Assembly: GCA_946804195.1 (NCBI GenBank)
Contig: CAMPEU010000027.1
Span: forward strand, 1-58,280
Source: an uncultured Candidatus Saccharibacteria bacterium
Lineage (GTDB): Bacteria; Patescibacteriota; Saccharimonadia; Saccharimonadales; Saccharimonadaceae
Reading direction: 5' to 3'
Length of the DNA stretch: 58,280 nucleotides
The notes beneath the pieces are model-generated. The model made no database searches, was not told the origin of the DNA, and saw only the letters and a list, made by a program, of their open reading frames with translations. The position numbers were made by a program, and so were the translations under genes. Numbering within the stretch: position 1 is the stretch's first letter; every line of letters begins with the position of its first letter. Below, piece after piece: positions 33,778-41,869 of this stretch.

Positions 33778-35789
33778 TAAGGGTTATGAAATTACGCTTA
33801 TTCAGGGAGTCAAAAGGAATAAAACATACTGGCCTGCAGTCACGCTTTTTGTTTAGAGTACTTTTGCCACCATTTTTTGTGCTTGTCATTGTCAGTTTGA
33901 CTGGTTTTGTCGTATTTAGCTCGTCTGTTCGTGATAGCGAAACTGCGAATCTGCAACGAACTGCCGTTGCAACAGCCGCAAAATTAGAGCGTGAGTTTGC
34001 ACTGCGTCAAGTTATTCTAGAGAATACAGGAAACGAATTGTTTGCGATCAAAAAAGAACAACAGACAATTCGCAAGGATCTCGAGAACAACTACAACAAG
34101 TGTAGAAAATATATCACGACCGATGATGATTTTACGTCTGCTCCGGACGATGCCTGTAGGCCGTTTTATTCACAGTTCGCAGTGGCGCTACAAAAAAACA
34201 CCAATCCTCAGGCGGCAATCAACGCTGCTTATACCGAAAGAACCGATGAATTTCTCGCTGAAGAACAGGCCGCAGTTAATAATAGACTCAAAGAATATGT
34301 AAAATTCTTTCCTGAAACGACTACTCTTTTGATTACAGACGAGGAGCAAGGAGTCATTAGTAGCGTCGTTAGTGGAGATTCAAGCTCGACGGCGTATTTA
34401 GAGCGTATCGCGGATGTTGCCAATAAAGCACTGAAAGAACCAGTCGAAGCGCTCGCCACGACGGATGGCAATACACGACAGATGGTTTTTGCGTATCCTA
34501 TAGAGGGCGGTTCTGTTTTGGCTGCTTATGATTTGGATAACGCAGAATTTTTGTACACATCATGGAAGAGCGCGCCAATAGACAACAGCAAGGCATATAT
34601 TGTCATAGCGGACTCTGCTAGCAAGACAAGCTATCCAAAGCTCAAAGATGACACGCTGTATCGTTCAGCTATGGAGGCGAGTAACGCCACGGGTAGGGCG
34701 GACTTTTCTAGCTCTAGCATTGACTATTTAGCGACGTCAGAGCCAATAGGCAAAACGGGTTGGTTTGTCATAGTATCATCTCCGACGGCGATAGCCTTGG
34801 AGTCATTAGCGAATACGCAGATTCTTGCCGTGCTGGTTGCGGGGGTTTTGTTGGTTAGCTTTATCTGGATGGGCTCAGTCTTTATCAAGCGGACTGTTGG
34901 GAGTATTTTGGGGCTGGTTGGCGGAGCGGTCGTTTTTTCCAGCGGGGGATTGAATCATAGGATAGATACGACAAAAATGAGCGATAAGGAATTCTCGCAA
35001 TTGGCGGATACGATGAATCATATGGCGGTGAAGATTCAGGATGCCGAGGCTGCAATTGATCGAAAGAACAAGGAGTTCATTAGCGTTGCAACACACGAGA
35101 TAAAGGCGCCAATAACAGCTATTATCGGTAACTTATCGATGATGCTTGATGATGGTATGGGCACTATAGATGACATGGCACGAAACCTATCAACTCAGGC
35201 GTACAGCGGGACGATTCGACTACGCAATCTGGTGAACGAATTACTCGATATCGCACGTCTCGAATCGGGAAGTACGCGGTTTGATTTGGAATCTATTGAT
35301 CTGGTGAAAACGGTCAGAGACATGATAGAGATACAAAAAACGCCGGCAGCAGAAAAGGGCATTGGTATTGAGTATTTCCCATCGGTAGACAAACCGACTG
35401 CCGTGCTCGTTGATAAGACAAAGCTAGAAATAATCCTGACAAACTTCATTAGTAACGGTATCAAATACAATAGACAAGCAGGTAAACTAACAGTTCGGCA
35501 CGAGATAACAGGGGGCCAAGTACAGGTGATGATTCAGGATACCGGCCTGGGTATTCCGGCTGAGCAACAAGCGCAAATGTTCCAAAAGTTCTTTCGTGTT
35601 GAGGGTACTGACAGAGTAAAAATCCCTGGCACGGGACTAGGTATGTTTATCACAAAACAATTCATTGAAGGCATGGGTGGCAAGTTATGGTTTGAATCCG
35701 AGCACGGCAAGGGTACGACATTTTACTTCACCCTACCTCTTGTAACAGCTGAAAATCAGCCACCACCTCCTGTAACTAGAAGTACCTAG
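33768..35789 (+). CDS. Membrane sensor histidine kinase
   Basis: Up to 673 residues (a start at the ATG 33786 is equally possible). Order: transmembrane helix (about 30-53), an extracytoplasmic sensing region of about 290 residues resembling a Cache-type domain, a second helix (about 350-370), a HAMP-like segment, the HisKA dimerisation domain with the phospho-acceptor His in SVATHEIKAP (about 443), and the ATPase domain with NFISNGIKYN (N box), DTGLGIP (G1) and GTGLGMFI (G2). Autophosphorylates on His and passes phosphate to a response regulator; none is encoded nearby. The last gene of the murE-like unit; its 3' end overlaps the opposite-strand FemX-like gene by 4 nt. Confidence 0.92.
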   Translation: MWLIRVMKLRLFRESKGIKHTGLQSRFLFRVLLPPFFVLVIVSLTGFVVFSSSVRDSETANLQRTAVATAAKLEREFALRQVILENTGNELFAIKKEQQTIRKDLENNYNKCRKYITTDDDFTSAPDDACRPFYSQFAVALQKNTNPQAAINAAYTERTDEFLAEEQAAVNNRLKEYVKFFPETTTLLITDEEQGVISSVVSGDSSSTAYLERIADVANKALKEPVEALATTDGNTRQMVFAYPIEGGSVLAAYDLDNAEFLYTSWKSAPIDNSKAYIVIADSASKTSYPKLKDDTLYRSAMEASNATGRADFSSSSIDYLATSEPIGKTGWFVIVSSPTAIALESLANTQILAVLVAGVLLVSFIWMGSVFIKRTVGSILGLVGGAVVFSSGGLNHRIDTTKMSDKEFSQLADTMNHMAVKIQDAEAAIDRKNKEFISVATHEIKAPITAIIGNLSMMLDDGMGTIDDMARNLSTQAYSGTIRLRNLVNELLDIARLESGSTRFDLESIDLVKTVRDMIEIQKTPAAEKGIGIEYFPSVDKPTAVLVDKTKLEIILTNFISNGIKYNRQAGKLTVRHEITGGQVQVMIQDTGLGIPAEQQAQMFQKFFRVEGTDRVKIPGTGLGMFITKQFIEGMGGKLWFESEHGKGTTFYFTLPLVTAENQPPPPVTRST

Positions 35790-36829
35790 TACCAGTTCTG
35801 GTGATGCTTGCGCCACCAGTAACGCTTGACCAGACGTTCACCAAACTTTGCCCATATGCGGTATTGGAGGGGTCGAACGGGGAAATCATACGCACCAACA
35901 TAATCAGTGACCTGTTTGTTAAAGCTAGTTTTGAACCGTCCAATGCCATAGTGAGGATGTGTTTCGTCGGTGATACGGCCACTTGGTGGTGATCCGCCCA
36001 GGTCGTGTTGCTTTGACCCTTGTTCGCGCGCCCACTGAATGATATGCCATTGCATCAGATGGTTGGCGCCATAGACTGTTTTTTCTCGAACACTTGCAGC
36101 ATCTTTGTAGAGACTTTTTTTGCCGAATACCATTGCGAATCCACAAGCAATCAAATTGCCGTCGTAGTAGGCAAAAAATAACTGACCGAGTCCTGCATCT
36201 GTATATCGTTGCCAAAATTTGTATTGATAATCATAGGGACGAATCATAAAATTGTGAGCTTTTGCTGTCTGAGAAAACATTTTGTAGAATGTCTTGCAGT
36301 TTTCGTCAGTTGCCTTTACTCGTTTGACTGTGACACCGTCACGTTCAGCCCGTCGTATAGCGTGACGTCCTTTCTGGTTCAATCCTGCCATGATATCGTC
36401 AAGGTTTGGTGATATATCGACTAGTACCGTGGAGTTATGAGGCTGAATCGGAGCTACGGGTAACAGATTCATTTTTTTCATTACAGTAGTCGTCTCGTCA
36501 GTTTTTTCTAGTTCGGGTTCGATTTTTATCACGAATACCCTGTGAGTTTTTGCAAACGACACTAGCTCGGATAGCAAACTCTTCATCGAAGTCAGCGATT
36601 TAACCCCTGGTCCCTTGGGGATGTACCACATACTGCCTAGACCTAGGACGTGCTTTTCGAGTACCGTTACGGCAAGTTTATCAATGAAGATGTACCGAGG
36701 AGTCCAACCGCCTAATTTTTTTTGTTCAGCGAATTCGCCACCCTGAAATATATTGCCACCGTCGGGGTTGGCTAGTATTCGAGTATTCCATTCGGCTATT
36801 TCGGTAGCGGAAGCGAATTTTATATTCAT
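35786..36829 (-). CDS. FemAB/FemX-like peptidoglycan bridge aminoacyltransferase (2)
   Basis: 347 residues from the ATG at 36829, selected because TATAAT (36837-36842) ends 7 nt before it and would be coding with the ATG at 36838. Family blocks: GNIFQGGEFAEQKKLGGWTP, MWYIPKGPGV, LNQKGRHAIRRAERDGVTV, YKDAASVREKTVYGANHLMQW and the C-terminal HDLGGSPPSG region ending in a basic tail. Probable role: addition of an amino acid to lipid-linked peptidoglycan precursors from aminoacyl-tRNA. Only moderately similar to the copy at 28167, so the two may act at successive steps. Confidence 0.87.
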   Translation of the reverse strand: MNIKFASATEIAEWNTRILANPDGGNIFQGGEFAEQKKLGGWTPRYIFIDKLAVTVLEKHVLGLGSMWYIPKGPGVKSLTSMKSLLSELVSFAKTHRVFVIKIEPELEKTDETTTVMKKMNLLPVAPIQPHNSTVLVDISPNLDDIMAGLNQKGRHAIRRAERDGVTVKRVKATDENCKTFYKMFSQTAKAHNFMIRPYDYQYKFWQRYTDAGLGQLFFAYYDGNLIACGFAMVFGKKSLYKDAASVREKTVYGANHLMQWHIIQWAREQGSKQHDLGGSPPSGRITDETHPHYGIGRFKTSFNKQVTDYVGAYDFPVRPLQYRIWAKFGERLVKRYWWRKHHQNWY

Positions 36830-36836
36830 ACCGCTC

Positions 36837-36842
36837 ATTATA
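36837..36842 (-). promoter_or_regulatory. -10 box of leaderless promoter (second FemX-like gene)
   Basis: TATAAT, spacer of 7 nt (GAGCGGT), ATG at 36829. Confidence 0.6.
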
Positions 36843-36890
36843 ACAGTTACGATTATGCAAATAGTACTTTAGAACTATCAATGAGACCTG

Positions 36891-36896
36891 TATAAT
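36891..36896 (+). promoter_or_regulatory. -10 box of leaderless promoter (degenerate mutase gene)
   Basis: TATAAT, spacer of 7 nt (TAGCTAA), ATG at 36904. Confidence 0.6.
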
Positions 36897-36903
36897 TAGC
36901 TAA

Positions 36904-37341
36904 ATGAGTACAATTTTTTCAACATATGATATCAGAGGCCGCGCAGGCGACACATTATCAGCAGAGCAGGCATGGAATGTTGGTAAGGCATTTGCCGAAT
37001 GGTTGCCCGAAAACGGAGCAATCGTTGTAACAAAAACACCGGAAACAAACGAAACCATACTCCACGCTCTCATTGAGGGCATGTTGTTGCAGGGACGAGA
37101 TATCCTCGACGGAGGTGATGGAGACAAAGAGAGCCTCACGAGCTATTTAAATGAAGAAAAGGCCGTTGGAGGCGTGTATGTGCGTCATGAAGCGGCGGAT
37201 AATCTAGAGATCATCACCTTACTTGACCGAAGTGGGGTAGACGTGACGGACCAAAACGGACTAACACAAATTAGTCAGATGGTGATGTCGGGTAATTTAC
37301 CACCAGCCAATGTAAAAGGTAGTGTTCGCCCCGCTAAATAA
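36904..37341 (+). CDS. Stand-alone, catalytically degenerate phosphomannomutase domain I
   Basis: 145 residues. The first 110 align with the first domain of alpha-D-phosphohexomutases: FSTYDIRGRAGDTLSAEQAW corresponds to the FRAYDIRG start, GKAFAEWL to the first helix, and HALIEGMLLQGRDI to the next helix-strand. The active-site phosphoserine loop (TASHNP in the family) is replaced by VRHEAADN in the GGVYVRHEAADNLEI segment, so the serine is lost. Domains II-IV are absent, and no remnant is visible downstream. Not an enzyme in the usual sense; possibly a regulatory or binding relic. Transcribed alone from a leaderless promoter. Confidence 0.7.
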   Translation: MSTIFSTYDIRGRAGDTLSAEQAWNVGKAFAEWLPENGAIVVTKTPETNETILHALIEGMLLQGRDILDGGDGDKESLTSYLNEEKAVGGVYVRHEAADNLEIITLLDRSGVDVTDQNGLTQISQMVMSGNLPPANVKGSVRPAK

Positions 37342-37351
37342 TCCGGAAAGA

Positions 37352-37645
37352 TTAAAGCTGTTCAGTTGGATGCATACTCAGGATAAGCATGCGATTTTCT
37401 GTATTAATAACAGCAGGAGTCATGTCTCGTGGATCGTCTGAACTGTCGCTTGCCAAGCCAAAGAATGTTTCTCCGTCGGCCTCGTCCCCCCCGTTACTGC
37501 CGGTCGATTGAGTATAAAACCACGCTGGTTTCGTTGAGTCACTGGTAGCGATGGTAATCTCTATAACCTTGCGGCTAATGACAGCAAGAGCAAGCTTCTC
37601 TCTCAGCTCATATATATCACGGGTTGCAACAACAAACTCACTCAT
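37352..37645 (-). CDS. Small hypothetical protein
   Basis: 97 residues, soluble, no Cys, no membrane segment. A basic helix-like N-terminus (TRDIYELREKLALAVISRKV) is followed by a Gly/Asp/Ser-rich middle. TGCTATAAT lies about 10 nt upstream of the ATG. Converges with the mutase-like gene (10 nt apart). No function can be given. Confidence 0.5.
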   Translation of the reverse strand: MSEFVVATRDIYELREKLALAVISRKVIEITIATSDSTKPAWFYTQSTGSNGGDEADGETFFGLASDSSDDPRDMTPAVINTENRMLILSMHPTEQL

Positions 37646-37670
37646 ATTTATGCATATTATAGCATAAAAT

Positions 37671-38579
37671 TTAATAATTGACTAGGGCTTTTTGGGTGTT
37701 GCTGGTGTTGTCGCCTGAAGCACGCAAAAGTTCATCGAGAACATGAGGCAAGACTTGTTGGACTGCTTCGTGTTTTGGGCGCCATGGATTGTCGTTTGAA
37801 AAGTCGTTCATTCTAAAACCAGAAAAGAGAATGAGCTCGTTTTTTGGAGGTTCTTTACCTAGATTTTCAAAGTAGTCACGTTGCTCTTCGCGGCCCTTTC
37901 GCTCTAGTTCTGGCGATGCTTTCACATCAATATAAACAATCGTGCCATTTGGACAACCGACAATGTAATCGGCGCCATGGGCATCATCGTTTTCCTCATG
38001 AATCTTGAATCCCTCGGGTAAGTAATATAGGACGGATTCAAAGGCGAGTTCGTGATTCATTCCGATGATTATTCCGCGAGTTTCACCCAGAATCATCTCG
38101 ATCTCCCTGTCTGTGTATTTGTATCGCTGTGCCGCAGATGTAACGATGGCGGTGATATCAGTGGGCCTGATTTTTGGGTGCTGTTCGATAATTGATCGAA
38201 TAATATCATTAAATGCAATAAGCTTATCAACCTCTGCTGCATGCTCGGTCTTGGATAGTCCATAACCGTGCACACGCTTGCGTGACTGTGTGATTTTTTG
38301 CTTTGCGTCGATAAAGTCCGGCAGGGCACCGAGAATATTTGCATACACCTTGCCGACATGATCATAGGGTAGCTCATCCGAGAATTTTTGTGATGCTCGC
38401 GCAGTGTTGTGTCGGGCTTTATAGCTAGATGCATCGGGTGATGCACCATGTACGGCATGATTTGCTAGATGCACCCTCTCTTGCACCGTATTCCATGTAC
38501 GTTGAAAATTCTGCATATGAAGCAGATTCGGATTGACGTTTTTTCGTTGTTTATCGTGGTGGTAGGTGCGGTGTTCCAT
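37671..38579 (-). CDS. Putative PD-(D/E)XK nuclease-fold protein
   Basis: 302 residues. The N-terminal half is helical and charged. The second half shows a possible PD-(D/E)XK core: Glu in NHELAFESVLYYL, then GADYIVGCPNG followed by a hydrophobic strand TIVYIDVKAS (about 208-217), that is D-x(n)-D-x-K, the usual metal-binding pattern of restriction-type and repair nucleases. A strand-like segment NELILFSGF follows. The fold call is by pattern only. Divergent from the gene at 38690, with a 110-bp gap holding both promoters. No methylase or other restriction partner nearby. Confidence 0.5.
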   Translation of the reverse strand: MEHRTYHHDKQRKNVNPNLLHMQNFQRTWNTVQERVHLANHAVHGASPDASSYKARHNTARASQKFSDELPYDHVGKVYANILGALPDFIDAKQKITQSRKRVHGYGLSKTEHAAEVDKLIAFNDIIRSIIEQHPKIRPTDITAIVTSAAQRYKYTDREIEMILGETRGIIIGMNHELAFESVLYYLPEGFKIHEENDDAHGADYIVGCPNGTIVYIDVKASPELERKGREEQRDYFENLGKEPPKNELILFSGFRMNDFSNDNPWRPKHEAVQQVLPHVLDELLRASGDNTSNTQKALVNY

Positions 38580-38654
38580 GTTTGTTTTCTTTTTTAGTAA
38601 CTAGCACTAGATTAGCATAAACTTTACAAAAAAGCAACCTTAAGCATAAGGATA

Positions 38655-38683
38655 TTGACAAAATCAAGCGTAAGAGCTATAAT
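38655..38683 (+). promoter_or_regulatory. Full consensus promoter of a leaderless gene
   Basis: TTGACA (38655-38660), 17-nt spacer, TATAAT (38678-38683), then AGTATT and the ATG at 38690. A perfect sigma-70 consensus with no room for a 5' leader. Confidence 0.8.
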
Positions 38684-38689
38684 AGTATT

Positions 38690-39343
38690 ATGAACAAACT
38701 AGAAAAACCTCGAACAAACAGAGCTGGAAACTTTGATTTCCAGGGTCAAGATCACGGTACAGCAGCAACTAGAAAGGGTCATTTCTCTGACCTATATGAA
38801 AAAAGCTGGAGTCAGCGTGGTGAACGAAAAGCTGATCGTCATAATAAACAGTATGATGTCACTTCAGGCATCGATGAATATAATGTTAATGAGAGTACAG
38901 AAAATCAAGATGAGCATGTCGCCAACAATGCTCGAGTAGAGTCATCTGAATATGAAGAGTACGCAACACATGAAAGTACCACGGATGAATGGGACAATGT
39001 GAGCGAGTCAGACTACCTCGATGCTTTATATGAAAAAGTTAGTCATTTGTTAAAGGAACGAAATAATTTACCGCGAACGGCAGACGGTGATACGTGGACG
39101 CAGACTCAGCTTGACGCACAAAAGGATGAACTCGATGCAGAGATGGATTCCTTGAAAGATAGAATCGAAGATATTGAAGGTCACTCTGCATTACCGACCG
39201 ATGAGACAGTAGGGCTCTGGACAAAGAAAAGAAAAGAGGACTACCTGCGCAAAGAACACTCGATGCACGGTGATAATGAAGACGATTTGGGTCTTGATAC
39301 GGTAGATGACTCAATACGAGCATACAAAATACCAAAGCACTAA
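38690..39343 (+). CDS. Hypothetical charged coiled-coil protein
   Basis: 217 residues, highly charged and hydrophilic with no signal peptide. The first 110 residues are Asn/Asp/Glu-rich and probably disordered; residues about 110-165 form a probable coiled coil (LYEKVSHLLKERNNL and QLDAQKDELDAEMDSLKDRI). No family recognised. A perfect consensus promoter suggests strong expression. Located just upstream of the groES operon but separated by its own CIRCE-controlled promoter region. Confidence 0.6.
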   Translation: MNKLEKPRTNRAGNFDFQGQDHGTAATRKGHFSDLYEKSWSQRGERKADRHNKQYDVTSGIDEYNVNESTENQDEHVANNARVESSEYEEYATHESTTDEWDNVSESDYLDALYEKVSHLLKERNNLPRTADGDTWTQTQLDAQKDELDAEMDSLKDRIEDIEGHSALPTDETVGLWTKKRKEDYLRKEHSMHGDNEDDLGLDTVDDSIRAYKIPKH

Positions 39344-39363
39344 TAACCATTCGAAAAAATAAA

Positions 39364-39390
39364 TTAGCACTCTCGACTTGCGGGTGCTAA
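39364..39390. promoter_or_regulatory. CIRCE operator (HrcA site) upstream of groES-groEL
   Basis: TTAGCACTC, 9-nt spacer, GGGTGCTAA: the CIRCE inverted repeat with one mismatch to the consensus right arm GAGTGCTAA. It predicts HrcA repression of the chaperonin operon. Confidence 0.9.
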
Positions 39391-39454
39391 TTTTTTTGTC
39401 TACAATAGACATACTATTAGTTTAATGCGAGCTAAACGGAGGAGTACGCTTATT

Positions 39455-39727
39455 ATGAATGCGCCATTAAAACCCCTTGCCACGCGTGTGGTAGCTGTCC
39501 GTGAAAAAGCACAGACAAAGACTGCAAGTGGCATTTATTTACCAGATACGGCAAAAGAAAAGCCGGTTATTGCTACCGTTGTTGCGGTCGGTCCAGATAC
39601 AAAGGGTATCAAAAAAAATGACCGGATTGTATATAAAGAGTACGCAACAACCGAGTTAAAAGTTAATGACACGGAATATTTGATTATTAATGAAGAAGAC
39701 ATACTAGCGACTGTTGAGGAGAAGTAG
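39455..39727 (+). CDS. groES: Co-chaperonin GroES
   Basis: 90 residues from the ATG at 39455, placed by GGAGGAG at 39438-39444. Ten-kilodalton lid of the GroEL chamber. Family marks: LKPLATRVVAVREKAQTKT at the N-terminus, the mobile-loop region SGIYLPDTAKEKP, VVAVGP, and the C-terminal YLIINEEDILATVE. Two nucleotides separate its stop from groEL. Under the CIRCE operator at 39364-39390. Confidence 0.95.
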   Translation: MNAPLKPLATRVVAVREKAQTKTASGIYLPDTAKEKPVIATVVAVGPDTKGIKKNDRIVYKEYATTELKVNDTEYLIINEEDILATVEEK

Positions 39728-39729
39728 AA

Positions 39730-41379
39730 ATGGCAAAGCGAGTTTTTTATGATGATGATGCAAGGGAGCGGGTACTTGGTGGCGCAAAGGCATTGTATGA
39801 TGCTGTAAAGGTAACATATGGGCCAAAAGGTCGAAATGTTGTAATTGCAAAGGGCTATGGTGGACCAACGGTTACTCACGATGGTGTGACGGTTGCTGAA
39901 GCGGTTGATTTACCAGAACTGGACGACGAAACTCTCGGATATAAGACTGGTGCGGAATTAATCAAACAAGCTGCGAGCAAATTAAACAAGTCGGCCGGTG
40001 ACGGTACGACAACCGTAACTGTATTGACATATAATATTCTGGAACAGGCGAATCGCATGATTGCTGCAGGTCACAATCCGATGGAACTACGTAAAGGAAT
40101 CGAATCGGCGGGGGCTGAGGTTATCAAACAACTAGACAAGGTGTCTGAGGGTATTTCCGGTAAGGCGGCTCGTGTCGCCGAAGTTGCGACTATCAGCGCT
40201 GGCGACAAAGAAATCGGAGACAAGATTGCGGGTGTTATCGAAAAGGTGGGCAAAGATGCAGTTGTCACGGTTGAGGCTGGTCAAGGCCTGGAACTAGAGG
40301 CTGAAGTTGTTGAAGGATTTAATCTGGATAGAGGCTGGTCTAGCCCATTCTTCGTGACCGATACCAATCGTCAAGAAGCTGTTTACGAAAAACCAGCAAT
40401 TGTTTTAACTGACAAAAAAATCAGTAATGTATCTGAATTTTTACCATTGATTGAAAAGCTAGCCGCAGCAGGCAAGAAAGATCTAGTGCTGGTCGCCGAC
40501 GAGGTAGAAGGTGAAGCGATGAGTATTTTGATTTTGAACAAACTAAAGGGCATGTTGAATACTGTTGCAGTCAAGGCGCCTTCTTTTGGTGATCGTCGTA
40601 AGGAAATTTTGGACGATATGGCAACGTTGACGGGTGCAACCGTTATTAGCGAGGACAATGGTTTTACTTTTGAAAACGTTGATTTAAATGTTGTTGGTAG
40701 TGCGCGCAAAGTAATTGTTGGCAAGGACAGTACGACTATCATCGAAGGTGCCGGCAAGGCGGCATCAGTAAAGAGCCGCATTAAGCAAATCATTGCACAA
40801 GCCGAAAACGCCAGTAGCGAATATGACAAAGAGCAGTACGAAAAGCGTGCTGCAGCACTATCTGGCAAGGTTGCCGTTATTAAGGTTGGTGGTGCGACCG
40901 AGACTGAAATCGATGAAAAGAAGTTTCGCGTTGATGATGCGGTTGCTGCAACCAAAGCGGCACTGTCTGAGGGAATTGTGCCCGGTGGTGGCGTGACATT
41001 GGTTAATCTAGCAACAAGTTTAAATGCCGACGGCTCTGACAGTATTAGTGCTGGTCGTCAGATTCTCAAGTCTGCACTTCGTGTGCCATTCACACTGATT
41101 ACCGCAAATGCAGGTCTCAATAGTGAAGCGTTATTAGCACAAGTGGAAGCTGCAAAATCTGGCATGGGTGTTGATGTGAACAATCCTAGCGCCAAACTAA
41201 TTGATGTGAAAAAAGTTGGTGTTATAGACCCAACTCGTGTCACTCGCGAGGCTGTCCAAAACGCCGTATCAATTGCTGGAACAGCAATTACTATGGGTGC
41301 CTTAGTTGTTGAAATCCCTGAGCCTGATGCTCCTGCCCCTTCTATGGGCGGCGGTATGCCTGGTATGGGAATGATGTAG
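39730..41379 (+). CDS. groEL: Chaperonin GroEL
   Basis: 549 residues, full length. ATP-driven folding chamber subunit (14-mer). Visible marks: GPKGRNVVIAKGYGGPTVT and the DGTTTVTVL nucleotide-binding loop near residues 86-94, the apical region with ILILNKLKG, the VPGGGVTL loop, and the Gly-Met-rich tail ending GGMPGMGMM. One conserved difference: the common MLxxGVxxL region reads in the expected place without gaps. GAGGAG within the end of groES serves as the ribosome binding site. Confidence 0.97.
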   Translation: MAKRVFYDDDARERVLGGAKALYDAVKVTYGPKGRNVVIAKGYGGPTVTHDGVTVAEAVDLPELDDETLGYKTGAELIKQAASKLNKSAGDGTTTVTVLTYNILEQANRMIAAGHNPMELRKGIESAGAEVIKQLDKVSEGISGKAARVAEVATISAGDKEIGDKIAGVIEKVGKDAVVTVEAGQGLELEAEVVEGFNLDRGWSSPFFVTDTNRQEAVYEKPAIVLTDKKISNVSEFLPLIEKLAAAGKKDLVLVADEVEGEAMSILILNKLKGMLNTVAVKAPSFGDRRKEILDDMATLTGATVISEDNGFTFENVDLNVVGSARKVIVGKDSTTIIEGAGKAASVKSRIKQIIAQAENASSEYDKEQYEKRAAALSGKVAVIKVGGATETEIDEKKFRVDDAVAATKAALSEGIVPGGGVTLVNLATSLNADGSDSISAGRQILKSALRVPFTLITANAGLNSEALLAQVEAAKSGMGVDVNNPSAKLIDVKKVGVIDPTRVTREAVQNAVSIAGTAITMGALVVEIPEPDAPAPSMGGGMPGMGMM

Positions 41380-41415
41380 TCGGAACGGCAGTGAATAGAT
41401 TGTGAATTTGGGGAA

Positions 41416-41444
41416 TTGACATGCTTGTTTGAATCCGCTAGTGT
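41416..41444 (+). promoter_or_regulatory. Sigma-70-type promoter
   Basis: TTGACA (41416-41421), 17-nt spacer, TAGTGT (41439-41444), upstream of the small Pro-rich gene at 41471. Confidence 0.6.
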
Positions 41445-41470
41445 TAAAGAGAACTAAACAGGATAAAACT

Positions 41471-41758
41471 ATGCAACCATCAGATAGCCAACCACCGCAA
41501 AAAGAAGAAAAAGTCAGCTTTTGGGCAAAACTCTTTGGCAAAAAACCAAAGACTCCAACGATGCCTCCGCGCGAATCACTAACGCCACCACCCCAGCTAG
41601 GTAATGACACCGAAGTAAGTGCACCACCTGTTCCGGGTGCTGTGCCTCCTCCGGTTGATTCTGGCGTAAGCGAGGGTCCATCGGTACCTGACGGAACTCC
41701 ACCGGTTAATCCCGGTGCACCCGATGTGCCAGGTTCGAACGAGCAAAAGCCTCTGTAG
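41471..41758 (+). CDS. Small proline-rich hypothetical protein
   Basis: 95 residues from the ATG at 41471. A charged N-terminus with one short amphipathic segment (KVSFWAKLFGKKPK) is followed by an almost wholly disordered region rich in Pro, Val and Gly. There is no signal peptide or membrane span, so it is probably cytosolic or peripherally membrane-bound through the basic Trp/Phe patch. Own promoter and own terminator; not part of the groE operon. No function can be given. Confidence 0.55.
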   Translation: MQPSDSQPPQKEEKVSFWAKLFGKKPKTPTMPPRESLTPPPQLGNDTEVSAPPVPGAVPPPVDSGVSEGPSVPDGTPPVNPGAPDVPGSNEQKPL

Positions 41759-41770
41759 GATATAACCGAC

Positions 41771-41799
41771 AAATACCCCGCTGTTCAAGCGGGGTATTT
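41771..41799. terminator. Rho-independent terminator
   Basis: AAATACCCCGC/GCGGGGTATTT stem with a 7-nt loop and A/T runs on both sides. Confidence 0.85.
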
Positions 41800-41802
41800 T
41801 AT

Positions 41803-41831
41803 TTGACATTCTAAAGAGGTTATGCTAGGAT
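41803..41831 (+). promoter_or_regulatory. Sigma-70-type promoter with extended -10
   Basis: TTGACA (41803-41808), 17-nt spacer, TAGGAT (41826-41831) preceded by TGC. Starts a leader of about 30 nt for the gene at 41870. Confidence 0.7.
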
Positions 41832-41869
41832 GCGAACAGAGCTAATAAAAAACAAAAAAAGTATCAAAA

